Assembly: GCA_013204595.1 (NCBI GenBank)
Contig: JABMNK010000007.1
Span: 1 to 42,196, forward strand
Source of the DNA: Flammeovirgaceae bacterium
GTDB taxonomy: Bacteria; Bacteroidota; Bacteroidia; Cytophagales; Cyclobacteriaceae
Reading direction: 5' to 3'
Length of the DNA: 42,196 nt
Both the position numbers and the translations under genes were made by a program. The notes beneath the pieces were generated by a model. It saw only the letters and a list, made by a program, of their open reading frames with translations. It did no database searches and had not been told where the DNA came from. This document shows, piece after piece, positions 19,953-26,925 of the stretch (the stretch's first letter is position 1; every line of letters begins with the position of its first letter).

Positions 19953-20924
19953 TTAAAACAGAATGATTTTGTCAGTGGCGACCGAAAGTTGAATCCGATG
20001 ACCCTTTTTAAGTTCCTTCTGGACATCCAATGCAATTAACTGAAGACCCTCCTCAATTTCAATGATCAATTTGTGACTGGTCCCGTAAAAAATAACGTCT
20101 TTGATTAGCCCTTGGATAGGACCCGTTTTGCTAATGTAGACATCTCCCATCCAGATACCAGTGGCCTGATTTATTTGAAAAAGCCGCTGACTTTGCGCCA
20201 CATTGAGGAGATTAATAATTCCAAAAAGCCGTCCTACGGCAGCGCTTGCAGGTTTTTGATGGATTTCTTTAGGCCGTCCTTTTTGGATAATGATGCCATC
20301 CTGAAGTACCCATATTTCATCTGCGATTTCCATGGCATCGCGGGTGTCATGGGTCACTAAGATAATGGTGGTATTGGTTATTTTGGCAAGTGCTTTAGTT
20401 TCGATAAGCAGGCTCTGTTTGGTCAGAGGATCCAAGTTGCTAAAAGGCTCATCCATTAGAATCACTGCTGGTTCGCTAGCCAAGGCTCTTGAAAAAGCTA
20501 CTCGTTGTTTTTGACCTCCTGAAAGCTCTTGCGGTTGGTGTTTACGAAGTTCTTCGAGTCCACAAAGGGCGATCAGATCATCGACTCGCTTTTTTTTGTA
20601 ATCTTCTTGATAGCCTAATAAGGCGTAATTTAGATTTTCCTCAACAGACATATTTAGTTTAAGCGCAAAATCCTGAAAGACAAAATTTATTTCCTCATGT
20701 CCGGGAACCAGTTTACTTTTAGGTCCTTCTAATTTTTTATTTTGAAAATAGATGGTCCCGAGATCGGGCTCCAATAGTCCAGCAATTATTTTGAGTAGGG
20801 TGGTTTTTCCAGAACCACTCATTCCTACAATGGCAACCAGAGATCCTTTTTTTATAGTACCTGTAACATTTACAAGTACCTTAGTTTGTCGGTAAGCCTT
20901 ACTTATATTCCTTAATTCTATCAA
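19953..20924 (-). CDS. Orphan ABC transporter ATPase with C-terminal TOBE-like domain
   Basis: 323 residues. The nucleotide-binding domain (1-230) has Walker A GMSGSGKTT (34-42), Q-loop NFVFQDFALKLNMSVEEN, signature LSGGQKQR (134-141), Walker B VILMDEP (154-160) and H-loop LVTHDTRDAMEIADEIWVL. The THDTRDAMEIAD block and the extra C-terminal beta-rich part (about 240-323) are those of importer ATPases of the PotA/FbpC/CysA type. No permease or binding-protein gene lies nearby; the only partner in the unit is the lipoprotein just downstream. The substrate cannot be told. The upstream sorbosone-dehydrogenase-like gene ends 56 nt before this start on the same strand. Confidence 0.88.
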   Translation of the reverse strand: MIELRNISKAYRQTKVLVNVTGTIKKGSLVAIVGMSGSGKTTLLKIIAGLLEPDLGTIYFQNKKLEGPKSKLVPGHEEINFVFQDFALKLNMSVEENLNYALLGYQEDYKKKRVDDLIALCGLEELRKHQPQELSGGQKQRVAFSRALASEPAVILMDEPFSNLDPLTKQSLLIETKALAKITNTTIILVTHDTRDAMEIADEIWVLQDGIIIQKGRPKEIHQKPASAAVGRLFGIINLLNVAQSQRLFQINQATGIWMGDVYISKTGPIQGLIKDVIFYGTSHKLIIEIEEGLQLIALDVQKELKKGHRIQLSVATDKIILF

Positions 20925-20980
20925 GTATTTATGCGAATTTTATGGTCACGTATCATTGGAGGCTATTAAGATAGCTTTTC

Positions 20981-22134
20981 TTAGTTGGTTTGATAAGTCA
21001 TACGGTAAATCGTACCACTTTTATCATCCGAGATCAAAACAGATCCATCATCTAACACTAGAACGGCTACAGGCCTTCCCCATGAAGTGTTGCTATTTTT
21101 ATTAAGGAAACCTTCAACAAAAGTCTCATAGGCCACACCAACGCCATTTTCTTCCGTTACAATTGACAGCAAGTGTCCTGAATGACCTGCATCGTCAGAA
21201 CGATTCCAGCTGCCATGTTCTGGAATGATAATTTTGTTTTTATACGATGCAGGAAACATATCACCAGTATAAAAGTTAAGTCCTAAAGGTGCAACGTGTG
21301 CATTGAGCTTCATGACAGGTGCAGTGTAATCCGCACAATTTTTTCCAATTCCAAATTCAGGATCCAGGATTTCTCCAGCGTGGCAGTATGGAAATCCAAA
21401 ATGCTCACCTTCAACAGTAAGACGATTTAATTCGCAGGGTGGGATATCATCACCAAGCATGTCTCTGCCGTTGTCGGTAAACCAAAGTTCACCGGTGATC
21501 GGATGCCAAGCTAGTCCGACAGTGTTCCGAACGCCTCTGGCAACGACCTCTCTGTGAGAGCCATCAGTATCCATTTTGATAATGGATGCATAATAGGTGT
21601 CGGGCTTGGTTTCGCATACGTTGCAAGGTGCTCCTACCGGCACGTAGAGCTTACCATCCGGTCCGAAAGCTATGAACTTGGGTCCGTGATGACTGTCTTT
21701 AGGAAAGTCATCATATACCAATGTTGGAACGGGATCATCAAAATGAGCTTCTATGTCATCATATCTCCATAGCTTATCAATTTCAGCGACGTACAGCACT
21801 CCATCTTTGAAAGCAACACCATTGGGCTGGTTTAAATTTTCAGCAATCGTGTAAAGGGTATCCGCTTTGTGGTCTTTATTTCTATCTTGAACAGCATAAA
21901 CGGCACCTCCTTTACGGTTTCCAACAAACAATGTCCCATTTGGACTCATTGCCATTGATCTCGCATTGTTCACCCTTGCATACACCTCAATGTTGAAGCC
22001 ATCAGGCATTATTAACGAATCCAGGAATAAACCCATGGTGGAGGTAAGGTCCTCTTGGCTTTTATAACTTGTTTTTGGGTACTTGCGCAAGCATTTAGTG
22101 CTAGGGCTAAGCCGATGACAACCAAATTTTTCAT
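20981..22134 (-). CDS. Sorbosone dehydrogenase-like beta-propeller lipoprotein, frameshifted behind its signal peptide
   Basis: The body (MPDGFNIEVYARVNNARSMA onward) is a PQQ-type sugar (L-sorbosone/glucose) dehydrogenase propeller, with FGPDGKLYVPVGAPCNVCE, RGVRNTVGLAWHP, GELWFTDNGRDMLGDD, NAHVAPLGLNFYTG and IIPEHGSWNRS. The body frame stays open up to 22162, but that N-terminus is unlike the family and has no signal. In another frame, ATG 22134 encodes a good lipoprotein signal, MKNLVVIGLALALNACASTQ (Cys16), which reaches a stop soon after. One extra A in the A5 run (plus-strand T5 at 22072-22076) would join them as ACASTQKTSYKSQEDL and give an intact protein of about 384 residues. So this is a homopolymer error, a real frameshift, or a gene relying on slippage. 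A periplasmic or outer-membrane location is inferred. Confidence 0.75.
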
Positions 22135-22172
22135 AATTTATTTTTTTTTCAAAACTAAACAATAATTGATTG

Positions 22173-22180
22173 CAAAATTA
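22173..22180 (-). promoter_or_regulatory. Candidate -7 promoter box for the sorbosone dehydrogenase gene
   Basis: On the minus strand the sequence reads TAATTTTG, an exact match to the Bacteroidota TAnnTTTG box. Initiation would be expected near 22166, giving a leader of about 32 nt to ATG 22134 but almost none to the 22162 start, which favours the signal-peptide start. No clear -33 TTTG is seen at the ideal spacing. A second TAGTTTTG lies at 22150-22157. Confidence 0.4.
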
Positions 22181-22275
22181 AATTATAGGTCGCCGTCTAT
22201 GGAATCAGGTCAAAATCAATAAGGGTGCCTATCCGAAATTAAATTTCTTGGTTCTAAAAGTTTATATTCAGGACC

Positions 22276-22297
22276 AATCTCGGCATATGCCGAGATT
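22276..22297. repeat. Perfect 22-bp palindrome
   Basis: Arms AATCTCGGCAT and ATGCCGAGATT are exact reverse complements without spacer, and are GC-richer than the surrounding DNA. As RNA this would fold into a stable hairpin on either strand; as DNA it could be a dimer-binding operator. There is no following T run, so a classical terminator is less likely. Confidence 0.8.
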
Positions 22298-22479
22298 ACT
22301 TTGTTATTACATTTTGTTTCCTTGGGAAGTAGATCTCCAAACAGATAGCTGACCAGGCGGTTAGTTATTTTTCATCAAAGTTTATTTATTGCTGGTTAGC
22401 TTATCTGTTTGCTCGGTAGACAAAAAAATATATAATTTTTGGTAGAAATCACTGGGCATTGCCCCCGAGATCATGATTA

Positions 22480-22504
22480 TTATTGACTTGATTGATGTCA
22501 ATAA
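22480..22504. repeat. Inverted repeat TTATTGAC-N9-GTCAATAA
   Basis: Arms at 22480-22487 and 22497-22504 are perfectly complementary across 8 bp with a 9-nt spacer. The arrangement suits a dimeric regulator. The position is about 220 bp upstream of the small secreted protein gene. Confidence 0.5.
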
Positions 22505-22608
22505 CGATAAAAAAAATATCCGGGAAATAGGGTAAAGAAAATTCATTTAATTATCATTTTGTAATTAACGTATTTCTGTTCGAACTGAGTATTATATCTA
22601 AATCAAAT

Positions 22609-22624
22609 TACTTCAATTGAAGTA
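22609..22624. repeat. Perfect 16-bp palindrome TACTTCAATTGAAGTA
   Basis: Both halves (TACTTCAA and TTGAAGTA) are exact reverse complements. It lies 97 bp upstream of the ATG at 22721, where an operator would be placed. No regulator gene is adjacent. Confidence 0.55.
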
Positions 22625-22720
22625 GCATGTCATACAGTGTTCTGATAAGGGAATTTATTTTTATAAATTATTGTTCCGAAAAAAGTCAAGTTGTGTGTCA
22701 AATAATAAATAAAAACAAAA

Positions 22721-23212
22721 ATGAAGAGACTATTATTGAACGTAATACTTACGCATGTTTTTTGTATAATCAGTTATAGCTCTTATTCACAGCGATATGA
22801 GTGGGATTATTACGAAATAGGCTTTGAAGTCGCAGGCGATTTTAATGTTTCTGAAAATAATGGCGACCAGTTTTCTGCAATCAGCAGTGATGCCGAAATA
22901 TTTGTCCATATTGAGCCATGGTTCGATGAAGATCTTAATGAAGATAATATCGAGGATGTCATTTTAGATCTAGCCGACGATTTGGAGTACAATGAAGGAA
23001 ATGAAATTGTCAAGAATGATTATATCGAGATTGATGACTTTAATGGGTACTATTTACTTTCAGTACCCCGCGATTATCCTTTCGATTATGTCTTTATAGC
23101 CTTACTTATGGACATAGAAAGTTCTACCAATTTATTTATATCAATTGGCTTTAATGAAGGTAATATAGAAGAGGCAGAAGATATATTATATAGCTTTTAT
23201 GCTTATGATTAG
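22721..23212 (+). CDS. Small acidic secreted protein of unknown function
   Basis: 163 residues. The N-terminus MKRLLLNVILTHVFCIISYS is a signal peptide with likely cleavage after SYS (before QRYEWDYY). The mature part is strikingly acidic, e.g. EPWFDEDLNEDNIEDVILDL and DDLEYNEGNEIVKNDYIEID. The pattern of a hydrophobic strand, an acidic helix, FNGYYLLSVPRD and STNLFISIGFN suggests a compact alpha/beta domain, somewhat like small periplasmic proteins whose mature part begins FEVAGDFNVSENNGDQFSA. I do not recognise the family. It is monocistronic, with its own palindrome-bearing upstream region. Confidence 0.7.
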   Translation: MKRLLLNVILTHVFCIISYSSYSQRYEWDYYEIGFEVAGDFNVSENNGDQFSAISSDAEIFVHIEPWFDEDLNEDNIEDVILDLADDLEYNEGNEIVKNDYIEIDDFNGYYLLSVPRDYPFDYVFIALLMDIESSTNLFISIGFNEGNIEEAEDILYSFYAYD

Positions 23213-23540
23213 ATCGGAAGCTCCCCGTGATAAGTTGTGATATCATTTTTAATACCTTTAATGGTTTGATTACGTTTTGCCGTATTTAATTGATATTTTG
23301 TGAATCTTAATTATCCCATCAATTTTCCGGCGAGGATTAAGTGTAATCGCGTCAGTAATAGATTTTTATTAAAACCAAGACGGTTTTTTACAGCTTTTGA
23401 AGGGGCCATCACTCGTTATGATAAGTCAATAATAAGGGATGTCAACCTGTTCAGTAAAACAAATTATCGTCCTTGCTATAATCATATTATTAATTGTACG
23501 TTGTTAGTTATTGAATATTTATATCATAGTTAAATTCCCT
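23213..23540. other. Non-coding gap with a weak terminator-like hairpin
   Basis: 328 bp with no convincing gene. The only structure I see is AAAACC (23371-23376), loop AAGAC, GGTTTT (23382-23387) followed by TT. This short hairpin with a T run could end transcription from the secreted-protein gene. An in-frame stretch at 23300-23533 has no protein-like features. Confidence 0.4.
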
Positions 23541-23897
23541 ATGCCATTATCTCAAATACTTTCACTTTCCTTGATGTCTCTTCTTTATTTTGTTGCGGGA
23601 ATAAGTCATTTTCGGAGTCCGGAATTCTTCCTTAAAATCACCCCTAAGTGGGTGCTTTTCCCTGAGAAAATCAACAGGATAGTGGGATTCATTGAATTAA
23701 TGCTCGCGATTGCCTTACCATTTAGCGAAACTAGGTCTTTGGCGGCGATGGGGGTTATCACTTTACTTATGGCCGTTTTCCCTGCCAATATTTACCATTT
23801 TCAACTAGCTGTCAGGAAGGGAAAATATATTATCCCTACGTTGATCCGACTCCCTATTCAGGGGCTATTGATCTATTGGGCCTATACGTTTATTTAA
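23541..23897 (+). CDS. DoxX-like small integral membrane protein
   Basis: 118 residues from ATG 23541 (MPLSQILSLSLMSLLYFVAG). An upstream TTG at 23511 would add ten residues that do not fit the family. Four hydrophobic segments are evident (about 5-22, 45-62, 66-84 and 97-116). The motif FVAGISHFRSPEFFLKITP and the IELMLAIALPF segment are typical of the DoxX/DoxX-like family of four-helix inner-membrane proteins. Their biochemical role is mostly unclear, with links to thiol or oxidative stress in some bacteria. It stands alone; the next gene begins 383 bp downstream. Confidence 0.8.
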   Translation: MPLSQILSLSLMSLLYFVAGISHFRSPEFFLKITPKWVLFPEKINRIVGFIELMLAIALPFSETRSLAAMGVITLLMAVFPANIYHFQLAVRKGKYIIPTLIRLPIQGLLIYWAYTFI

Positions 23898-24280
23898 AAA
23901 ATAGATAGAATTTAACTGAACTAATTGAGGTATTTATAAATTAGCTACGTACGTTGTGATGGGCTTATTTTATCAATCCTTTTTTTGATAAAAAGGAATT
24001 TAGCTAAGCATTTATAGGAATAGAGGATATGGGTTTTTGGCGATGTTTTTTGATGTGCCCAAGTCAGATAGTCTACGATTAATGGTCAGGTATATCAGGT
24101 GAAAACAATGAAAGATCTTAAATTGAAAATGGGTTCATTCGCAACAAAAGACCCGATAAAATTTTCTGTTTTAACCCATCATATTTCAGTTACAACTTTA
24201 AAGGGTTAATTTTGCGCTTTGAAAAGATGAAAAGGGTCCAAGATTAACGGATCCTCACTCGTTTTAGATTTTGAATATTC
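23898..24280. other. 383-bp gap: hairpin and promoter region of the ABC-F gene
   Basis: No gene seen. A 9-bp stem, TTTTATCAA (23968-23976) pairing with TTGATAAAA (23985-23993) around an 8-nt loop, lies 70 bp after the DoxX-like gene and may end or stabilise its message. A promoter-like pair lies at 24184-24214. Confidence 0.5.
24184..24214 (+). promoter_or_regulatory. Candidate promoter of the ABC-F gene
   Basis: TTTC at 24184-24187, a 19-nt spacer, then TAATTTTG at 24207-24214. This matches the Bacteroidota TTTG-N19-TAnnTTTG pattern except for one base of the -33 element. The predicted transcript start near 24221 would leave a leader of about 60 nt. Confidence 0.5.
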
Positions 24281-26164
24281 ATGATAAGTATTGATAATTT
24301 AAGTTATTACCTAGGAGAGCGTGTATTGTATGAGGACGCCTCCTTGTTCATTACCCCTAAGGACAAAATAGGGCTAATTGGCCTTAATGGTACTGGAAAA
24401 TCGACCTTATTAAAGATGTTGGTAGGGGATATTGAGCTCGCCTCGGGTAATATTTCTAAAAGCAAAAGTAGTACCATAGGGTTTCTGAATCAGGATTTGC
24501 TTTCCTACCAAAGTGATGAACCCATTCTCGAAGTTGCCATGCAGGCTTTTCAGGAGGCCCTAGATCTTCAACATCAAATTGATGGGGTTCTCAAGGAGAT
24601 GGAACGAAACTATACCGATAAATTATTAGAGCGTTTGTCTCTATTACAAGAGCGGTTTGAGGCGGTTGACGGTTATACTATTCAATCGAAAGCAGAGGAA
24701 TTACTAGAAGGAATAGGTTTTAAAACCACAGATTTAAAACGACCGCTAAGGGAATTTTCCGGAGGATGGCGTATGCGCGTAATGCTCGCGAAACTTCTTT
24801 TGGAGAAGCCGTCATTATTGATGTTAGATGAGCCTACTAACCACTTGGATTTACCTTCCATTCAGTGGATTGAATCATATTTACAAAGCTATGAAGGGGC
24901 TTATATTATTGTCTCTCACGATCGTACGTTTCTCAATAGTACGGTCAATAAGATAGTGGAGGTGTATTCTGGTAAATTAAATGTCTACCCAGGCAATTAT
25001 GATTTTTATCTTGAGGAAAAAGAACTTCGTAATGAGGTCCAGCAAAATGCTTTTGAAAATCAACAACAGAAAATAAAGGAGGCAGAGCGGTTCATTGAGC
25101 GATTTAAAGCCAAAGCGAGCAAGGCCAAGCAGGCCCAGTCCAAATTTAAGCAATTGCAAAAAATGGATCGAATTGATGCGGTCGTGGATGAGAACATGCA
25201 GGTCAATTTTAAATTCAATTTCAGGACTTCCTCTGGTCGTCATGTCAAAAGACTCGAAGACATTAGTAAATCCTATGGTAATTTGGATATTTTAAAAGAT
25301 GCCACCTTGGGTATTGAGCGAGGCGACAAAATCGCTTTGATTGGGGCAAATGGAAAGGGAAAATCAACCGTTTTGCGCATTATCGCAGGGGTTGAGCCAC
25401 ATCGGGGAAAACTTGAAACAGGACATAATGTGATGATGTCTTTTTATGCCCAACATCAATTAGAGGCACTCAATATCAATAATGACTTAGTCGAAGAATT
25501 GAAACAGGAAGGAACGGGAAAGTCGGAACAGGAGTTACGTGGTGTTTTAGGTTGTTTCCTTTTCAGTGGTGAGGAAGTATTTAAAAAAATAAAGGTGCTT
25601 TCTGGGGGTGAAAAATCTCGAGTAGCCTTGGCTAAAGCACTGATTTCTGAAGCGAATTTCTTATTATTGGATGAGCCAACCAACCACTTGGACATGCTTT
25701 CTGTCGGTATTTTGGTGCAGGCACTTCAACAGTATGAAGGCACCTTTTTGGCAGTTTCTCATGATCGTCATTTCATCAAGCAAGTGGCCAATAAGATTTG
25801 GTGGATTGAAGATCAAGAGTTAAAAGAATATCCAGGTACGTACGATGAATATGAATGGTGGATGAGTCAGCGAGTGCGTCCAGAGAAACGTTTGTCGCTG
25901 CCTGAAAAAGAAAAAGAAAAAGAAAAAACCAAATTAGTGAAGCCCAAATTAGAGACTGTTTCAAAAAGTGACATTGCGGCAATAGAACAAGAAATCCAAG
26001 CGCAAGAAACCTTGATTAAAAATTTGGAGGAAGCCATGGGAGCACCTGAGATTTACCAAGATTTGGAAAAATTAACAGCAATCAATAGAGATTGTGAGCA
26101 AGCCAAAGCCCAAGTAGTATCACTTACTGAGCGATGGGAAATATTGATAATGGAGCTAGATTAA
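24281..26164 (+). CDS. ABC-F family ribosome-associated ATPase
   Basis: 627 residues, two ABC domains in tandem and no membrane segments. Domain 1 has Walker A GLNGTGKST (34-42), signature REFSGGWRMRVMLAKLL and Walker B MLDEPTNHLDLPSIQWIESYL. The interdomain arm (about 240-315) is Lys/Gln-rich and helical (QQQKIKEAERFIERFKAKAS). Domain 2 has GANGKGKST, KVLSGGEKSRVALAKALI and LLLDEPTNHLDM. A C-terminal coiled coil (about 565-627) follows a run of Glu-Lys dipeptides. ABC-F proteins act on the ribosomal E site; this architecture is that of the Uup/YdiF/YheS-like housekeeping forms, and the precise subgroup is not certain. Resistance to antibiotics cannot be inferred from sequence alone. Confidence 0.9.
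   Translation: MISIDNLSYYLGERVLYEDASLFITPKDKIGLIGLNGTGKSTLLKMLVGDIELASGNISKSKSSTIGFLNQDLLSYQSDEPILEVAMQAFQEALDLQHQIDGVLKEMERNYTDKLLERLSLLQERFEAVDGYTIQSKAEELLEGIGFKTTDLKRPLREFSGGWRMRVMLAKLLLEKPSLLMLDEPTNHLDLPSIQWIESYLQSYEGAYIIVSHDRTFLNSTVNKIVEVYSGKLNVYPGNYDFYLEEKELRNEVQQNAFENQQQKIKEAERFIERFKAKASKAKQAQSKFKQLQKMDRIDAVVDENMQVNFKFNFRTSSGRHVKRLEDISKSYGNLDILKDATLGIERGDKIALIGANGKGKSTVLRIIAGVEPHRGKLETGHNVMMSFYAQHQLEALNINNDLVEELKQEGTGKSEQELRGVLGCFLFSGEEVFKKIKVLSGGEKSRVALAKALISEANFLLLDEPTNHLDMLSVGILVQALQQYEGTFLAVSHDRHFIKQVANKIWWIEDQELKEYPGTYDEYEWWMSQRVRPEKRLSLPEKEKEKEKTKLVKPKLETVSKSDIAAIEQEIQAQETLIKNLEEAMGAPEIYQDLEKLTAINRDCEQAKAQVVSLTERWEILIMELD
25904..25927 (+). repeat. GAAAAA hexanucleotide repeat, four units
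   Basis: Four in-frame copies encode alternating Glu-Lys in the linker between the second ABC domain and the C-terminal coiled coil of the ABC-F protein. Changes in copy number would alter linker length by two residues per unit without breaking the frame. Confidence 0.8.
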
Positions 26165-26244
26165 AAGGGATATGGAAGTAGAGCCAACTAACTTTGTTTC
26201 AGTAGTGGGCAATAATGACTACCCATTGAAAGCGCTATTATCAA

Positions 26245-26270
26245 AAATAAACAATTATTGTTATTTTTTG
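26245..26270. terminator. Weak bidirectional terminator-like hairpin
   Basis: AACAA (26250-26254), loop TTA, TTGTT (26258-26262), followed on the plus strand by ATTTTTTG. On the minus strand the same stem is followed by TATTTTTG. It lies between the convergent ABC-F gene and tRNA-Met. The stem has only one GC pair, so efficiency is doubtful. Confidence 0.35.
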
Positions 26271-26310
26271 TTAACGAGGTCGTGGTAATTTATGAATATG
26301 GTTATATTAG

Positions 26311-26384
26311 TAGCGAGGAGGGGAGTTGAACCCCTGACCTCCGGGTTATGAATCCGGTGCTCTAACCAACTGAGCTACCTCGCC
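26311..26384 (-). tRNA. tRNA-Met (CAT anticodon), probably elongator
   Basis: On the minus strand a 74-nt cloverleaf can be drawn: acceptor GGCGAGG/CCTCGCT (G1-U72 wobble), D-arm GCTC/GAGC, anticodon stem CCGGA/CCCGG with loop TTCATAA, variable AGGTC, and T-arm AGGGG-TTCAACT-CCCCT with discriminator A. CCA is not encoded. The 31-39 pair is A-C, a mismatch at the base of the anticodon loop. The ordinary acceptor pairing and loop TTCATAA favour elongator Met over initiator; a tRNA-Ile read with lysidine cannot be excluded by sequence alone. Confidence 0.9.
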
Positions 26385-26492
26385 ATTTTTATAGATGTTC
26401 TTTGTTAGAAAAGAAGCGCAAATTAACAACAAATTATCATTAATTGTGATCTAGGATTTTTTTTTTATTACCTTGTCTAAAAAGTTTTATAT

Positions 26493-26876
26493 ATGGAGAA
26501 AAGTAAGTTTTTAGGAGAGTACAGTATCAACGCTTCGAGAAAGATGTTGTTTCCTTATATCAGTACTGCTTCTGGGCTTTCTCAGTGGTTTGCAGATGAT
26601 GTCAATATCAATGAGGATAAGGTCTATTCTATGTTGTGGGACGGCGAGCTGAATCGAGCAAAAATTGTTTCAATTAAGGCCAATCACCATATTAAGTTTG
26701 AATTTGAAGTGCCTGGGGATGATGACCCTAATTATATTGAAATTAAATTGGAAATGAATGAATTAACTCAAGAAGTTTACATCAGCATTACGGATTATTC
26801 GGACATCGACAATAATGAAACGTCCGATCTATGGAAGGGTTTGATTCATGATTTGAAAGAAATAGTTGGAGGCTGA
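26493..26876 (+). CDS. START-like/SRPBCC-fold small protein
   Basis: 127 residues. EYSINASRKMLFPYISTASG, LSQWFADDVNINED and the C-terminal helix TSDLWKGLIHDLKEIVGG give the helix-grip pattern of AHSA1/START-like proteins, which enclose a hydrophobic cavity. Proteins of this kind are widespread in Bacteroidota; the ligand is unknown. The LptF/LptG-family permease gene starts 49 nt after its stop on the same strand, so a role linked to the cell envelope or lipid traffic is possible but inferred. No signal peptide: cytosolic. Confidence 0.8.
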   Translation: MEKSKFLGEYSINASRKMLFPYISTASGLSQWFADDVNINEDKVYSMLWDGELNRAKIVSIKANHHIKFEFEVPGDDDPNYIEIKLEMNELTQEVYISITDYSDIDNNETSDLWKGLIHDLKEIVGG

Positions 26877-26925
26877 TTTTTTATTATCGCGTCACTTATT
26901 TCTCTGTTTTATCGCTAGATGAACG

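Larger units (their letters stand above)
22135..22720. other. Divergent intergenic region rich in palindromes
   Basis: 586 bp between the sorbosone dehydrogenase (-) and a small secreted protein (+). It holds a perfect 22-bp palindrome (22276-22297), an 8-bp inverted repeat with 9-nt spacer (22480-22504), a perfect 16-bp palindrome (22609-22624) and a short AT hairpin (22652-22669). No coding frame looks real. Confidence 0.65.

Noticed and set aside
22454-22464. GGGCATTGCCC short symmetry
   Set aside because: Too short and without a usable loop; it gains no support from position.
23300-23533. Open frame of 77 codons between the small secreted protein and the DoxX-like gene
   Set aside because: No signal, domain or believable start; composition looks like intergenic DNA, and it overlaps the start region of the DoxX-like gene.
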